A DNA stretch of 64,000 bases from Anaerocolumna sedimenticola (GTDB taxonomy: Bacteria > Bacillota > Clostridia > Lachnospirales > Lachnospiraceae): assembly GCF_009931695.1 (NCBI RefSeq), contig NZ_CP048000.1, positions 866,501-930,500 of the forward strand, written 5' to 3'. The position numbers and the translations under genes were made by a program. A model generated the notes under the pieces. It was not told where the DNA came from and made no database searches. It was given only the letters and a program-made list of their open reading frames with translations. Of this stretch, positions 39,574 through 48,538 are shown in pieces (position 1 is the first letter of the stretch; each line of letters begins with the position of its first letter).

Positions 39574-40554
39574 TCAATTTACTCTGGATGCTTTATTTAA
39601 TAAGGTCATAAGTTTCTCTTTCTTATTATCCGAAACCTCTATGTCATTTATGATTTTCAGAGCCTTATTGTAATATTTTTTTACTACCATATGAGTAAAG
39701 TTCAATCCCCCGGCTTTTGAAACTGCCTCATTAATTTCAGCTCTTGATATGCCTGAACTTGCTGCCTTTTCACTGAACCCCTTTATGTTTTTTAAAGCCT
39801 GTATAAGCGGAAGTGTAATTACACCCTGTTCATAATCAGATTGCACCGGCTTTTTTGCTGATTCGGTCGTATCTTCAAAGTCGATACAATCATCCGTTAA
39901 TTGAAAAATCATACCAACAAGATATCCTAATTGTTTGTACTTTCTGCATTCTGACTTGTCACAGTCCGAAAAGATTGCGCCTGCATGAAAGGATGCTTCA
40001 AATAAAGCAGCAGTTTTACCGGATATAATTTTTAAATATTGATAGACAGATAAATTTAAATTGGAATTGTTTATATGCTGATTTAATTCACCCAGACATA
40101 CTTTTCCCATATAATCAGGCATGTCTAAATCCAGGTAGTCCTGTTTATCGGATATGGAACCAGCCAAATTCAGTGCCGTACATAAGAGGTAGTCTCCGCA
40201 TATAACTGCGGTTCTTTTTCCGTATTTTTTCTGAAGAGTTACATCACCTCTCCGTAGATCCGCATTATCAATGACATCATCGTGTACCAGGGTAGCAAGA
40301 TGCAATATTTCTATTGCAGCTGCAATTTTAACGGCATTAGGATGAATCAGCCCGTTTTTATCCTCTGCACAAATAATTACAGACATTGCACGGATGTACT
40401 TGCCTCTCGATGCCATTAAATGTTTGGTATATCCCCTGATTATAAGCGGTGACTTAGCTAAAACCGTATCCGATTCCTTTTTCACCATCTCGAGTGCATC
40501 ATCAAATTTTATCAACTGAATATTGTCATTCACTTTTGTTTTATCATTAATCAT
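39574..40554 (-). CDS. Polyprenyl (heptaprenyl-type) diphosphate synthase
   Basis: 326 residues from the ATG at 40554, which overlaps the ndh2 stop by eight bases (ATGATTAA), so translation is probably coupled. Both aspartate-rich motifs are there: LVHDDVIDNADLRRG near residue 93 and QLTDDCIDFED near 220. It elongates prenyl chains from FPP for a quinone tail. In the Listeria EET locus the equivalent gene is dmkB. Confidence 0.9.
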   Translation of the reverse strand: MINDKTKVNDNIQLIKFDDALEMVKKESDTVLAKSPLIIRGYTKHLMASRGKYIRAMSVIICAEDKNGLIHPNAVKIAAAIEILHLATLVHDDVIDNADLRRGDVTLQKKYGKRTAVICGDYLLCTALNLAGSISDKQDYLDLDMPDYMGKVCLGELNQHINNSNLNLSVYQYLKIISGKTAALFEASFHAGAIFSDCDKSECRKYKQLGYLVGMIFQLTDDCIDFEDTTESAKKPVQSDYEQGVITLPLIQALKNIKGFSEKAASSGISRAEINEAVSKAGGLNFTHMVVKKYYNKALKIINDIEVSDNKKEKLMTLLNKASRVN

Positions 40555-42577
40555 TATAAATGTACAACTTTCTAACAAGTGGTATTCTCTTCCATAATTT
40601 CTTAAGTCCAGGCATTGCATAATAATCAAGTCCCAAGGATCTTCCGCCTCCGATTAATACAGCTATACCAGCAAATATCATCCAGAATGTATTTAAATAT
40701 AATCCGGTTGTCGTTACAAACATAAAGTTAAGTATAAGTGAGAATGCTGCGGCAGGAGCCGTAAATAATCCTCCCATTAATGCAAGGCCGATTAAAATTT
40801 CGGAAAGTACGATGAATACCTGCATAACAATCTGTACACCGGAATTCGGCAGTATTAACGTATTAACAAACCAGTTCATAACCGGAATATCTAATTTAAA
40901 AGCATAATCACTGATTGTAGAACTTGCTAAATCTTTACCGGTTACAAATATAACCTTAACTAAACCTAATATATCCCAATGAACTAATACCTTGCCAACT
41001 GCATCGGCAACTGCTCCTGCTGCATCGGCTGCTGCTCCTGTTGCTGCTGTTACCGCATCCGCTGCGGGTGCTGCTTTTTCAGCTGCTGCAGTGGTAGCGC
41101 TTGATACGGCATCCGTACCGCCAGGTGTAGCTGTGATACCTAAAATACTGTTATACCATGAGTTAGCACCACCGAAAAAGTCGGTAAGCATAGCTTTATT
41201 AAACCAGCCCTCTACAATTTTCATAATACCTTCAAATACCCATACTGCACCCAGCCATACTCTTAAAGGAACTAGCAAAAAGCTTGGAGTTCTGTTGGAG
41301 AAATGACCGCCGACAAAACTTCTGCAGTTTCTGATTGTAAAGAATTCATGTTTTACATAACTGAATATTTTATTCCATCCAAGAACCTGGATAAAATAAA
41401 TGATATTTATAAAATGTTTTGCAAACATGGCAAGGAATGACGGCAGGCTGAAGAAATGCCCCGGCAAACCAACATGGGCAACGCCATAACGTCCCCCGAT
41501 ACTAACCATAACTCCATGGAAAGCAGGTTTATAAACTTCCATCTTGCCTTGTCCGGTAATCGCACATGTTATATTATGTGCTGCTACATCTGCACATTGT
41601 TCGCAGTTTTCAACCATCTGAGGAACCGGACGTTCTTCTCCTTCCGGAATATAGAACATATTATCACCGGTAATGTACACACTTTCATCCTTGGTTGAAC
41701 GCAGGTAAGAATCTACCTGAACCCGTCCGCCTCTGGTTAATTCCAAAGTACTTCCGGAATTCTGAGTAACATCCGCACTTTGTATACCTGCTGCCCAGAT
41801 AACGGTACCTGCCGTATTGTGTAATATCTTATCATTCTGTTTTAATTCAATATAGTCAGTTCCAACACTGCTTACGGTAGCATTCATAATCAGCTGAACA
41901 CCCATTTTATCCAGACGTTTCGCAACTTTATTAGAAAGCTTCTCCGGCAGATTCGGAATAGGTCTGCTTAACCCATCCACATCAAACATGGTTACATCAT
42001 TTTTATTGATACCATATTTTTCACACAGGATTGGTACATATTCCGCCAGTTCTCCAATCATTTCAACACCGGTAAAACCTGCACCGACTACATAGAAAGA
42101 TAACATCTTTCTTCTTTCTTCTGTATTTGGTTCACATGCGGCTTTGCGGAATGTATTATGAATATGATCTCTTAATATAACTGCATCTTCATAGGACCAT
42201 AACTTAAATGTATATTCTTCAGCCCCAGGTACCCCATAAAAGGTAGGTTTGGATCCGGCAGCCAATACTAGGATGTCATACTTGTAAGAAGCATTTGCAC
42301 CAAGAACAGTTTTACTGTTATAATCAATACTTGTTACCGTATCGAGTTTCACATCAACATTTCTGCCTGCAAAAACTTTTTTCAGGCTGATTTTTATACT
42401 GTCCTCATCTACACGGCTGGCCGCAACTTCATGAAGCTCTGTCAGCATAGTGTGAAATGGATTCTTATCAATAATTGTAATACTTACATTACTGCTTTTC
42501 TTGAATTTTTTTGCTAATTTCTTAGCTGTTAGGATACCGGAATATCCTGCACCGATAATTACTATCTTTTTCTCCAT
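40547..42577 (-). CDS. ndh2: Type II NADH dehydrogenase with C-terminal DoxX-like membrane domain
   Basis: 676 residues from the ATG at 42577, six bases after AAGGAG; a TTG at 42595 lies upstream of that site and is rejected. The N-terminal 400 residues are a flavoprotein with FAD motif VIIGAGYSGILTAKKL, NAD motif YVVGAGFTGVEMIGEL and FAD motif YITGDN. After an Ala-rich linker (about residues 480-525) comes a membrane domain with several helices resembling DoxX. It oxidises NADH and reduces a membrane quinone without ion pumping. This extended form is the type found in FLEET loci. Confidence 0.9.
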   Translation of the reverse strand: MEKKIVIIGAGYSGILTAKKLAKKFKKSSNVSITIIDKNPFHTMLTELHEVAASRVDEDSIKISLKKVFAGRNVDVKLDTVTSIDYNSKTVLGANASYKYDILVLAAGSKPTFYGVPGAEEYTFKLWSYEDAVILRDHIHNTFRKAACEPNTEERRKMLSFYVVGAGFTGVEMIGELAEYVPILCEKYGINKNDVTMFDVDGLSRPIPNLPEKLSNKVAKRLDKMGVQLIMNATVSSVGTDYIELKQNDKILHNTAGTVIWAAGIQSADVTQNSGSTLELTRGGRVQVDSYLRSTKDESVYITGDNMFYIPEGEERPVPQMVENCEQCADVAAHNITCAITGQGKMEVYKPAFHGVMVSIGGRYGVAHVGLPGHFFSLPSFLAMFAKHFINIIYFIQVLGWNKIFSYVKHEFFTIRNCRSFVGGHFSNRTPSFLLVPLRVWLGAVWVFEGIMKIVEGWFNKAMLTDFFGGANSWYNSILGITATPGGTDAVSSATTAAAEKAAPAADAVTAATGAAADAAGAVADAVGKVLVHWDILGLVKVIFVTGKDLASSTISDYAFKLDIPVMNWFVNTLILPNSGVQIVMQVFIVLSEILIGLALMGGLFTAPAAAFSLILNFMFVTTTGLYLNTFWMIFAGIAVLIGGGRSLGLDYYAMPGLKKLWKRIPLVRKLYIYND

Positions 42578-42607
42578 CTTCTTCTCCTTCGCCAAAATTA
42601 CAGATGA

Positions 42608-42636
42608 ATTGTATCAAATTTATCTGAATCCGTCAA
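42608..42636 (-). promoter_or_regulatory. Promoter of the ndh2-to-apbE operon
   Basis: Minus strand TTGACG (42631-42636), a 17-base spacer and TACAAT (42608-42613). The start codon of ndh2 is about 25 bases after the predicted transcript start. Confidence 0.85.
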
Positions 42637-42860
42637 TTGTATTTGTTAAAATTTTAATAAGCATTCTCAAATTTTGCAAAATCAGCAAATACAATTTTAC
42701 GCATTTTTTGATGATATCATTATAACATATTATTTAATAATTTAATACTCTTTATTTACTAAAACTGTTAAATATCCAGATCACTTACATACCTTTCCAT
42801 CACTGCATAATAATGGAATGAGTGATTTGTTTTGTTTTAAAATTCTATGAAACGTTAAAA

Positions 42861-42884
42861 GGAATCGGTTAAAAAACCGGTTCC
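42861..42884 (-). terminator. Bidirectional terminator downstream of the spoIIID 3' part
   Basis: Stem GGAATCGGTT/AACCGGTTCC flanked by AAAA on one side and TTTTTC on the other. It is placed to end spoIIID transcripts. The rest of 42640-42957 shows nothing recognisable. Confidence 0.8.
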
Positions 42885-42957
42885 TTTTTCTATTATCCTA
42901 TATTTAATAATAATTTTTCCAATTTTCTTTAGAGGCTGCATATTACTTTTAAATTGC

Positions 42958-43116
42958 TTAGTAGACCTGGTTGTATTTTGATTTATGAAGGTATTTTTCT
43001 TTTGTGGCTAAACCTCCTCTTATATGCCTTTCAGATTTGTTGAGGTCCAAAACGACTCTGGCTCTGTTGGCAAGGGATGGATTAATCTGTCCAAGACGTT
43101 CCGTAACGTCTTTATG
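42958..43116 (-). CDS. spoIIID: spoIIID, 3' part (codons 38-89 of the split gene)
   Basis: This frame has no start codon or ribosome binding site of its own but encodes the C-terminal half of a canonical SpoIIID: HKDVTERLGQINPSLA, VVLDLNKSERHIRGGLAT, then a basic tail to TAA at 42958. Joined to the 5' part at 55126-55239 across the shared TACATA core, it gives one 89-codon frame with the HTH and C-terminal basic region intact. SpoIIID is a mother-cell DNA-binding protein that tunes sigma-E genes and helps turn on sigK. The two parts are 12,012 bp apart on the same strand. The break is at the same point in both, so this is an insertion and not decay. Confidence 0.92.
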   Translation of the reverse strand, partial: HKDVTERLGQINPSLANRARVVLDLNKSERHIRGGLATKEKYLHKSKYNQVY

Positions 43117-43140
43117 TATAGATGTTACGAAAACGAAAGT
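43090..43140. other. Attachment site at the spoIIID 3' side
   Basis: Core TATGTA at 43113-43118 with central TG at 43115-43116. The inner arm 43117-43140, as its complement, agrees with the inner arm at 55103-55126 at 18 of 24 positions when the ends are paired. The innermost matching block is ACATCT/AGATGT. Confidence 0.82.
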
Positions 43141-43196
43141 AATTTTTAAAATTATTCATGAAATTCTTTCTTACAAGCTTTTTAAAGCTTTCAAGC

Positions 43197-44444
43197 TTAA
43201 CCATGCAGCTTATCCTGGTATATGATATCCCAATTCATATCGGTGCATACCTGAATACAGATGTCAACAATCTCAGGGTCATAATAGGTACCGGAATACT
43301 TCTTTATTTCTTCCAAGGCATAGGTTATGCCTAAAGCAGGTTTATACGGCCTGTGAGCTGTGATTGCTTCTACAACATCAGCTACCGAGATAATTTTTGC
43401 TTCCAAAAGTATATCTTTTCCAAAAAGTCCGTTTGGATAACCCGTACCGTCTACCTTTTCATGATGCTGTAAAACAATATCCGCAACCGGCCAGGGAAAC
43501 CCTATTTTACTTAAAATTTCATAAGCTATTGCCACATGTGTTTTAATTAATTCAAATTCCGCATCGGTTAATTTATCCGGTTTTGCTAAAATCTCCGCCG
43601 GTATTCCAATTTTGCCTATGTCATGCAGCATTGCCGCTACATATAACCCTTCAAAACGTTCTCTTTCCAATTTAATTTTAGTGGCGATCCGGCATGCTAA
43701 ATAAGCAACTCTTCGCTGATGTCTTGCGGTATAAGTATCCCTTTTTTCTACCAATAATCCCAGGGCTGTAACCGTATTCATAAAATTCTTTTTTTCAACC
43801 GGTGTAATTTTCAGTTTTCTGAAGCTTTCTTCTTTATTAATTCTTTGCTGTAATTCCCACAGGTTAAACTTAAGCTCGTTATTAACTGCTACCAGTTTAT
43901 CATAGGATATTTTCATCTCAGCATAATTATCCAGAAGTTTATGACCTATTTCATGCCCTTTCATCTGCCTGGAGAGGAAATCGCTTATTAAATGAATATT
44001 CCGTTCTATAAAATCAATTAATTTATTAAAATCTTTACTATTTAATTGTAAAACACCGGATTTCCCATACTCTGATGATTCCGTTGCTTCTGACACATTA
44101 TTATATGTTTTTTCCTCTTTAATATCACATAAAAATATATTAGCGATAACGGAATCAATTATGTATACCGGTATCCTAAACATGTTTAAACCACAAATAC
44201 AACTGATTTCCCTTTCACTTTGTAAACAGGTATCGTTGTTTTTCCAGTATTCCTTTAAACATAAATTTTGAAACTCCTGATAATTACACCCAATATTGGA
44301 ACAGGCAGACATCCAGCCGGCGCTATCTATAACTTCTCCGTTTATGTTAACAATTGATATTGGTACATGAGTAAACTTATAAAAATCATGTATTAATTCT
44401 TCCAACAAATTATTACCAATCAGTTCCTTGATATTATATGACAT
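43197..44444 (-). CDS. HD-GYP domain protein with N-terminal PocR-like sensor
   Basis: 415 residues from the ATG at 44444, eight bases after GGGGG; an in-frame TTG at 44462 is less likely. The first 120 residues have the Cys-containing sensory fold of PocR-type domains (ISIVNINGEVIDSAGW; NIGCNYQEFQNLCLKEYW; ISCICGLNMFRIPVYI). A coiled region follows, then a complete HD-GYP domain with AAMLHDIGKIGIP, LQHHEKVDGTGYPNGL and DVVEAITAHRPYKPA. HD-GYP enzymes usually degrade cyclic di-GMP. It is the gene closest to the recombination end and its function in the element is unknown. Confidence 0.88.
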   Translation of the reverse strand: MSYNIKELIGNNLLEELIHDFYKFTHVPISIVNINGEVIDSAGWMSACSNIGCNYQEFQNLCLKEYWKNNDTCLQSEREISCICGLNMFRIPVYIIDSVIANIFLCDIKEEKTYNNVSEATESSEYGKSGVLQLNSKDFNKLIDFIERNIHLISDFLSRQMKGHEIGHKLLDNYAEMKISYDKLVAVNNELKFNLWELQQRINKEESFRKLKITPVEKKNFMNTVTALGLLVEKRDTYTARHQRRVAYLACRIATKIKLERERFEGLYVAAMLHDIGKIGIPAEILAKPDKLTDAEFELIKTHVAIAYEILSKIGFPWPVADIVLQHHEKVDGTGYPNGLFGKDILLEAKIISVADVVEAITAHRPYKPALGITYALEEIKKYSGTYYDPEIVDICIQVCTDMNWDIIYQDKLHG

Positions 44445-44674
44445 TCTTATAACCCCCGACAAAATTGTTATCAGACAATAGAGAAAATGAAGTTCTATTT
44501 TCTATTGAAACAAACCCTCCCACGGTTTACGTTATGGAAATTACCAGTATAACTTTAATAATTTCTACAACTTATATACAATTCTGTAATATTTTTGCTT
44601 TTTAGACAAATTATACCATTATTCTAACTCTATAATCAAGTTATATCAGTAAAAATGCATAAAAAAAGTTAAAA

Positions 44675-44701
44675 CACTATCACCTAAGAAATATGATAGT
44701 G
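44675..44701 (-). terminator. Terminator of the recombinase gene
   Basis: Stem CACTATCA/TGATAGTG on the minus strand, then TTTTAACTTTTTTT, 16 bases past the recombinase stop. Confidence 0.82.
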
Positions 44702-44716
44702 CTTTAAAGCTAAAAC

Positions 44717-46213
44717 TTATGGATCTTTTTCTTTCATATCCGAATATACCCCCAGGTATATATCAATATTCCCATTTATATCTACCTCAATCCTATCCAA
44801 TAAATTTCTAAGTAATAAAACGGAAGCAGCATTACTATCCTTAAATAGCTCCTCAAGATATAAGGGCAATTCAAGATTACAGGCAGGCGGGTTATAAATC
44901 TTTCTAATTTCCTGCACTGTCTGCCGGCACTCTTTTATTTTTTCATAAATGGAATTTATCTTATTTTTTAGCTCTTCCATGGTCAAAATATCATTGGCGT
45001 ACATCTCCATGTATTTTTGTTTTTCTCTGTTAAGTTTATTAATTCTTGCCGCATTTTCTTTTTCTTTATCCGAAAACCTCTCTTTTCTTTTTAATTTCTT
45101 ATTATATTCTTTTAAGAAATTCCGGCAGGTTTCAGGATTATTTTTTAATATGGTAATAAAGTAGCTTTTTATGGAATCCAATAATTTTATTTCATCTATG
45201 GAAGTTGTATTACTGCAGAAGTTGGTACCATTGCTGTTACGTCCATTGCATACCCAGGTTACATATGTATTTTTATAGGTTCTCACCAATCTGCGAAAAG
45301 TTGATCCGCAGCATTTGCATTTCACTAACTGACTTAATATATATCTACTGGAACCGGTATCTTTGGGGAATGCGTTCATACGTTTATTCCGGATCTGCTT
45401 TGCCTTTATAAAGACGGCATCGGATATAATTCTCAAATCAGGATTCGCTATAATCATCCATTGACTTTCATTCCTGCTTTTTCGCTTACCGGTTAAGAAG
45501 TCTTCAATTTCCTGTTTTCCGTTTATTACTTTCCCCACATAAATTTCATTGGACAGAATACGGTTCACCGCGTTTTGGGTCCAGGAGCAGTTTCTCTTTG
45601 TACGAATTCCCTCCTGGTTTAAAATAGAAGCGATACGGTTTGTCCCCAGGTTTTTATTGGTATATAGGTCATATATCCGGCTTACTACGGCTGCTTCTTC
45701 CTGGTTTATATTAAGATGAAAATAATCACCGGGAATCTTATCATATCCATAGATTAAGTTTGGCACCCGTCCATGTTCGGCATTCTGTTTTTTACCAAAG
45801 CGGACACGTTTTGAAGTGTTGGCACTCTCCTCCTGGGCTATTGCGCTTAACATCGTTAACATAAATTCAGAGCTGTCCGAGGAAGTCTGATCATAATTTA
45901 CAAATATGACCCGTATATTGAGGGCTTTCAATTTTCTTATACTTGTCAAAAAATCAACCGTATTTCTTGCCAGCCTGGATATATCCTTAATCAGGACTAT
46001 TTCAAACTTTCCCAAACCGGCATCGGCTAACAGTTTTAATAATTGGGTGCGGTTTTTTATTTTGGTACCGCTTTTCCCTTCATCCGCATAAATATTAACT
46101 AATTCATATGCATTTCTCGCGGCATATTCGGCAAAGAAATTCTGCTGACTCTCCAGACTGTCCAGTTGTTCATCCTTATTTGTAGATACTCTGCAATAAG
46201 CCACCGCTTTCAT
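44717..46213 (-). CDS. Large serine recombinase (skin-element type)
   Basis: 498 residues from the ATG at 46213, behind AAGGAAAGGAG. The N-terminal resolvase domain has the catalytic serine in YCRVSTNKDEQ (residue 10) and the arginines of DISRLARN near residue 65. The recombinase domain, the zinc ribbon (CKCCG ... C ... FCSN) and a coiled-coil region typical of large serine integrases follow. The family includes SpoIVCA, which excises the skin element of Bacillus. All catalytic residues seen are intact. The gene once started at 46429 (see the findings): a MITE now separates that start from the rest. It should act on the att sites at 43113 and 55125. Confidence 0.93.
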   Translation of the reverse strand: MKAVAYCRVSTNKDEQLDSLESQQNFFAEYAARNAYELVNIYADEGKSGTKIKNRTQLLKLLADAGLGKFEIVLIKDISRLARNTVDFLTSIRKLKALNIRVIFVNYDQTSSDSSEFMLTMLSAIAQEESANTSKRVRFGKKQNAEHGRVPNLIYGYDKIPGDYFHLNINQEEAAVVSRIYDLYTNKNLGTNRIASILNQEGIRTKRNCSWTQNAVNRILSNEIYVGKVINGKQEIEDFLTGKRKSRNESQWMIIANPDLRIISDAVFIKAKQIRNKRMNAFPKDTGSSRYILSQLVKCKCCGSTFRRLVRTYKNTYVTWVCNGRNSNGTNFCSNTTSIDEIKLLDSIKSYFITILKNNPETCRNFLKEYNKKLKRKERFSDKEKENAARINKLNREKQKYMEMYANDILTMEELKNKINSIYEKIKECRQTVQEIRKIYNPPACNLELPLYLEELFKDSNAASVLLLRNLLDRIEVDINGNIDIYLGVYSDMKEKDP

Positions 46214-46243
46214 TGATTGTCTCCTTTCCTTGGTACTTATTGG

Positions 46244-46393
46244 CAGGTAATTGCGAAACGCCGGCATTGCATCAATATACCATGCAATTGATGCAATTTC
46301 AGTGCTGAATTTTGCCTATCAGGCAACTGAAGCTCTGAAATTATATCAATTGTATGGTATATTAAGTAAGTTATATAGTTTCGCAATTATCTG
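46244..46393. mobile_element. MITE-like element, family R1, copy 2 (in the recombinase 5' end)
   Basis: 150 bp with ends CAGGTAATTGCGAAAC and GTTTCGCAATTATCTG. Long imperfect inner palindromes are present (CAATTGATGCAATTTCAG / CTGAAATTATATCAATTG). Flanking direct repeats are GTACTTATTGG (46233-46243) and GTACTTATTAGG (46394-46405). It lies between the small gene's stop codon, which overlaps the old recombinase start, and the present start at 46213. Confidence 0.86.
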
Positions 46394-46425
46394 GTACTTA
46401 TTAGGCTTTTTGCCTCTCTCGTATC

Positions 46426-46614
46426 TCATTCCGGTTCCTCCAAAGTATGAAGTATTAATCTGGCTAAAAATTCCGCCGTATCCAATTCTGAGTTTGGATT
46501 GTGAAAAGTTATCTGTAATTCAGCGTTTTTATTTTTCTTCCTTTTTGCTTGTCTTTCTTTTTTATGTTCCGGGTCATTCCGAATATTAAGTTGATATTGT
46601 TTCTGTAATTCCAT
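46426..46614 (-). CDS. Small recombinase-associated protein
   Basis: 62 residues from the ATG at 46614 (an in-frame TTG at 46626 is possible). The first half is basic and Lys/Glu-rich; the second half reads ITFHNPNSELDTAEFLARLI. Small proteins with a HNPNT-x-D/E-TA-x-x-x-ARxL motif are often encoded just before large serine recombinases in Firmicute elements, and this gene's TGA overlaps the ATG of the ancestral recombinase. It could be a helper or directionality factor; that is inference. The ribosome binding site is weak. Confidence 0.6.
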   Translation of the reverse strand: MELQKQYQLNIRNDPEHKKERQAKRKKNKNAELQITFHNPNSELDTAEFLARLILHTLEEPE

Positions 46615-46640
46615 TTTTTCTGCCAATTTGCATTTTTTAC

Positions 46641-46669
46641 ATATTATGATTGTATTATTTTAGATATGC
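46641..46669 (-). promoter_or_regulatory. Candidate sigma-E promoter of the recombinase operon
   Basis: Minus strand GCATAT (46664-46669), a 15-base spacer and CATAATAT (46641-46648), against the sigma-E pattern ATATT / CATACAAT. The -10 box matches 6 of 8 positions. It is suitably placed to drive the small gene and the recombinase in the mother cell. Confidence 0.5.
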
Positions 46670-46708
46670 TTGTTTTAATATGAAATCTTAAGGCAGTCCA
46701 TGCAAAAA

Positions 46709-46736
46709 AACAGTGCCCGATTCAACAGGCACTGTT
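46709..46736. terminator. Bidirectional terminator after the ABC exporter gene
   Basis: Stem AACAGTGCC/GGCACTGTT with T-runs on both sides. It separates the ABC operon from the recombinase operon. Confidence 0.88.
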
Positions 46737-46820
46737 TTTGATATAGGATTGAGGTACAATTTGAAATTAAAGCTTATATTACCGGTTGCATATAAAATGA
46801 TTTGAGTGTCAAAAACCCTT

Positions 46821-48314
46821 TTAAAATTCTTTTTTGTTAAATATTTTAACAGATAGGTTATAGGATATAAAGACAGCTATCAATACAATAACCGGGAAAG
46901 CAAATCCTAACATTTTTAACTGTTCCATACTGGGTTTTGGTATATTTAAATTATCCAATAATTTAATCAGTCCCACCACCATTAAAAAAGGAACTGCAAA
47001 TACTGCAAACATCATGATTCGTGCCTTTTCCACTCCATATTTAAATAGTAAAGGCAATAAAAAACTAAACATAAAAATTGCTATTAAAGCAATAATACCG
47101 CTAGCTATAAGGTTTTCCATGGGATTTTGGATTTTCATCGCAACTGACATGATAATAGCTGCTATTCCGGATAATATCGTTCCGGACAGTACCGTGAAGA
47201 TTAAAAATACATATTTTGATAATACGATATCTTTTCTTACCAGCGGCATAGTTAAGGCATATTTATCCCATTTTGCAGTCTCATCATAAGACATGGAAGT
47301 TATAACCAACATGGAGGACATCATAACAATCATCCCCACTAAATAAGACGGGCTTTTTAAGTTAATTGCAAAAAAAGCAAAAAGTATTACAGTTAAACCG
47401 ATTTGTTTTACGTATTTTCTTATATTATATAAATCTTTAATAAATAATCCTGCCATAACCCTATTCCCCCTGACTTTAAATAAAATGATTTCTTCAATAG
47501 ACGTACTGTCAATAATTAAGTCGTTCCTAAACCGTTCCAGTTCTTTTTTATTATCAACCATAACCTCATACCCGAACTGACCTTTACGCACCCCTGCTAT
47601 GTGGCTTTTATCCAACTTATCATAATCCTCTTTTCTGCAGCGTACAATTCCGTAATTATAAATCAGGTCATCTTTACTTTTACTGAATACGATTTTGCCT
47701 TCATGGATAAAGGTAATATAATCTGCAATTTTTTCTAAATCACTGATTATATGGGAAGAAATGAGAATGGTATGTTCTTCATTCTGAATAAAATCCAGGA
47801 AAATATCCAGTATCTCATCCCGGACAATAGGATCCAGTCCGCTGGTAGCTTCATCTAATATGAGAAGTTTAGCACCATGGGAAAGTGCTGCGGCGATTGA
47901 CAGCTTCATTTTCATTCCCCTGGAAAATTCTTTAATAATCTTATCTTCCGGCAGCTTTAACCGGTTTGCGTATTTTTTAAAGGTATTTTCCTCCCAATTG
48001 GAATATATCTTACTCATTATCTTAGATATATGTCCCAGGGTCAGGTTATCATGAAAATAGCTTTCGTCAAAAACGACTCCAATCTGTTCTTTTATTTTTC
48101 GTTCATCCTGAATATGGTCCAGACCAAAAACCTTAATATTACCTTCATTTTTATGAATTAGATTTAAAATTAATTTTAAGGTAGTTGTTTTACCTGCTCC
48201 GTTCTCCCCAATGAAACCCATGATACTTCCTCTTGGCACTGAAAATGATATTTTATCTAATTTAAAGTTTTTGTATTGTTTCGTAACACCATCTAATACG
48301 ATTGCATTTTCCAT
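46821..48314 (-). CDS. ABC exporter: ATPase and ABC-2 permease fused in one frame
   Basis: 497 residues. Residues 1-285 are an ABC ATPase with Walker A FIGENGAGKTTT near 34, signature EFSRGMKMKLSIA near 130 and Walker B LLILDEATSGLD near 150. Residues 287-497 are an ABC-2 permease with about six helices, which looks like a separate protein beginning MAGLFIKDLYNIRKY. These are nearly always two genes. At the joint an intact ribosome binding site AGGGGG still stands before the inner ATG (47456), and one extra G in the run at 47466-47470 would end the ATPase at a TAG. So it is probably a recent fusion, a slippage site or a sequence error. Its regulator is the upstream GntR gene. Confidence 0.85.
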   Translation of the reverse strand: MENAIVLDGVTKQYKNFKLDKISFSVPRGSIMGFIGENGAGKTTTLKLILNLIHKNEGNIKVFGLDHIQDERKIKEQIGVVFDESYFHDNLTLGHISKIMSKIYSNWEENTFKKYANRLKLPEDKIIKEFSRGMKMKLSIAAALSHGAKLLILDEATSGLDPIVRDEILDIFLDFIQNEEHTILISSHIISDLEKIADYITFIHEGKIVFSKSKDDLIYNYGIVRCRKEDYDKLDKSHIAGVRKGQFGYEVMVDNKKELERFRNDLIIDSTSIEEIILFKVRGNRVMAGLFIKDLYNIRKYVKQIGLTVILFAFFAINLKSPSYLVGMIVMMSSMLVITSMSYDETAKWDKYALTMPLVRKDIVLSKYVFLIFTVLSGTILSGIAAIIMSVAMKIQNPMENLIASGIIALIAIFMFSFLLPLLFKYGVEKARIMMFAVFAVPFLMVVGLIKLLDNLNIPKPSMEQLKMLGFAFPVIVLIAVFISYNLSVKIFNKKEF

Positions 48315-48340
48315 ATTTTACACCCACCTTATCTCGCAGG

Positions 48341-48496
48341 TTATCCTGCGGTACTGCCACAACGAAAACGGGGCGAATGAATCACCTGGTGGCAACCTTT
48401 CTTAACGATATTTTCTTTCACACTTTTTGCGACATGACTGCCCACGAAAGCCTCAATTGGACATAAAGAATATACGGTATTGCAGTTTATTTTCAC
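48341..48496 (-). CDS. Possible 51-residue Cys-containing small protein
   Basis: A frame from GTG at 48496 to TAA at 48341 fills the gap between the GntR regulator and the ABC gene. It reads like VKINCNTVYSLCPIEAF with further KKGCHQ and RFRCGS. There is no good ribosome binding site, and the protein family is not recognised. It may be chance. Confidence 0.22.
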   Translation of the reverse strand: MKINCNTVYSLCPIEAFVGSHVAKSVKENIVKKGCHQVIHSPRFRCGSTAG

Positions 48497-48538
48497 TCTT
48501 ACATCTCATCCCAAAACCTGTGACGGTACTATTTATTC

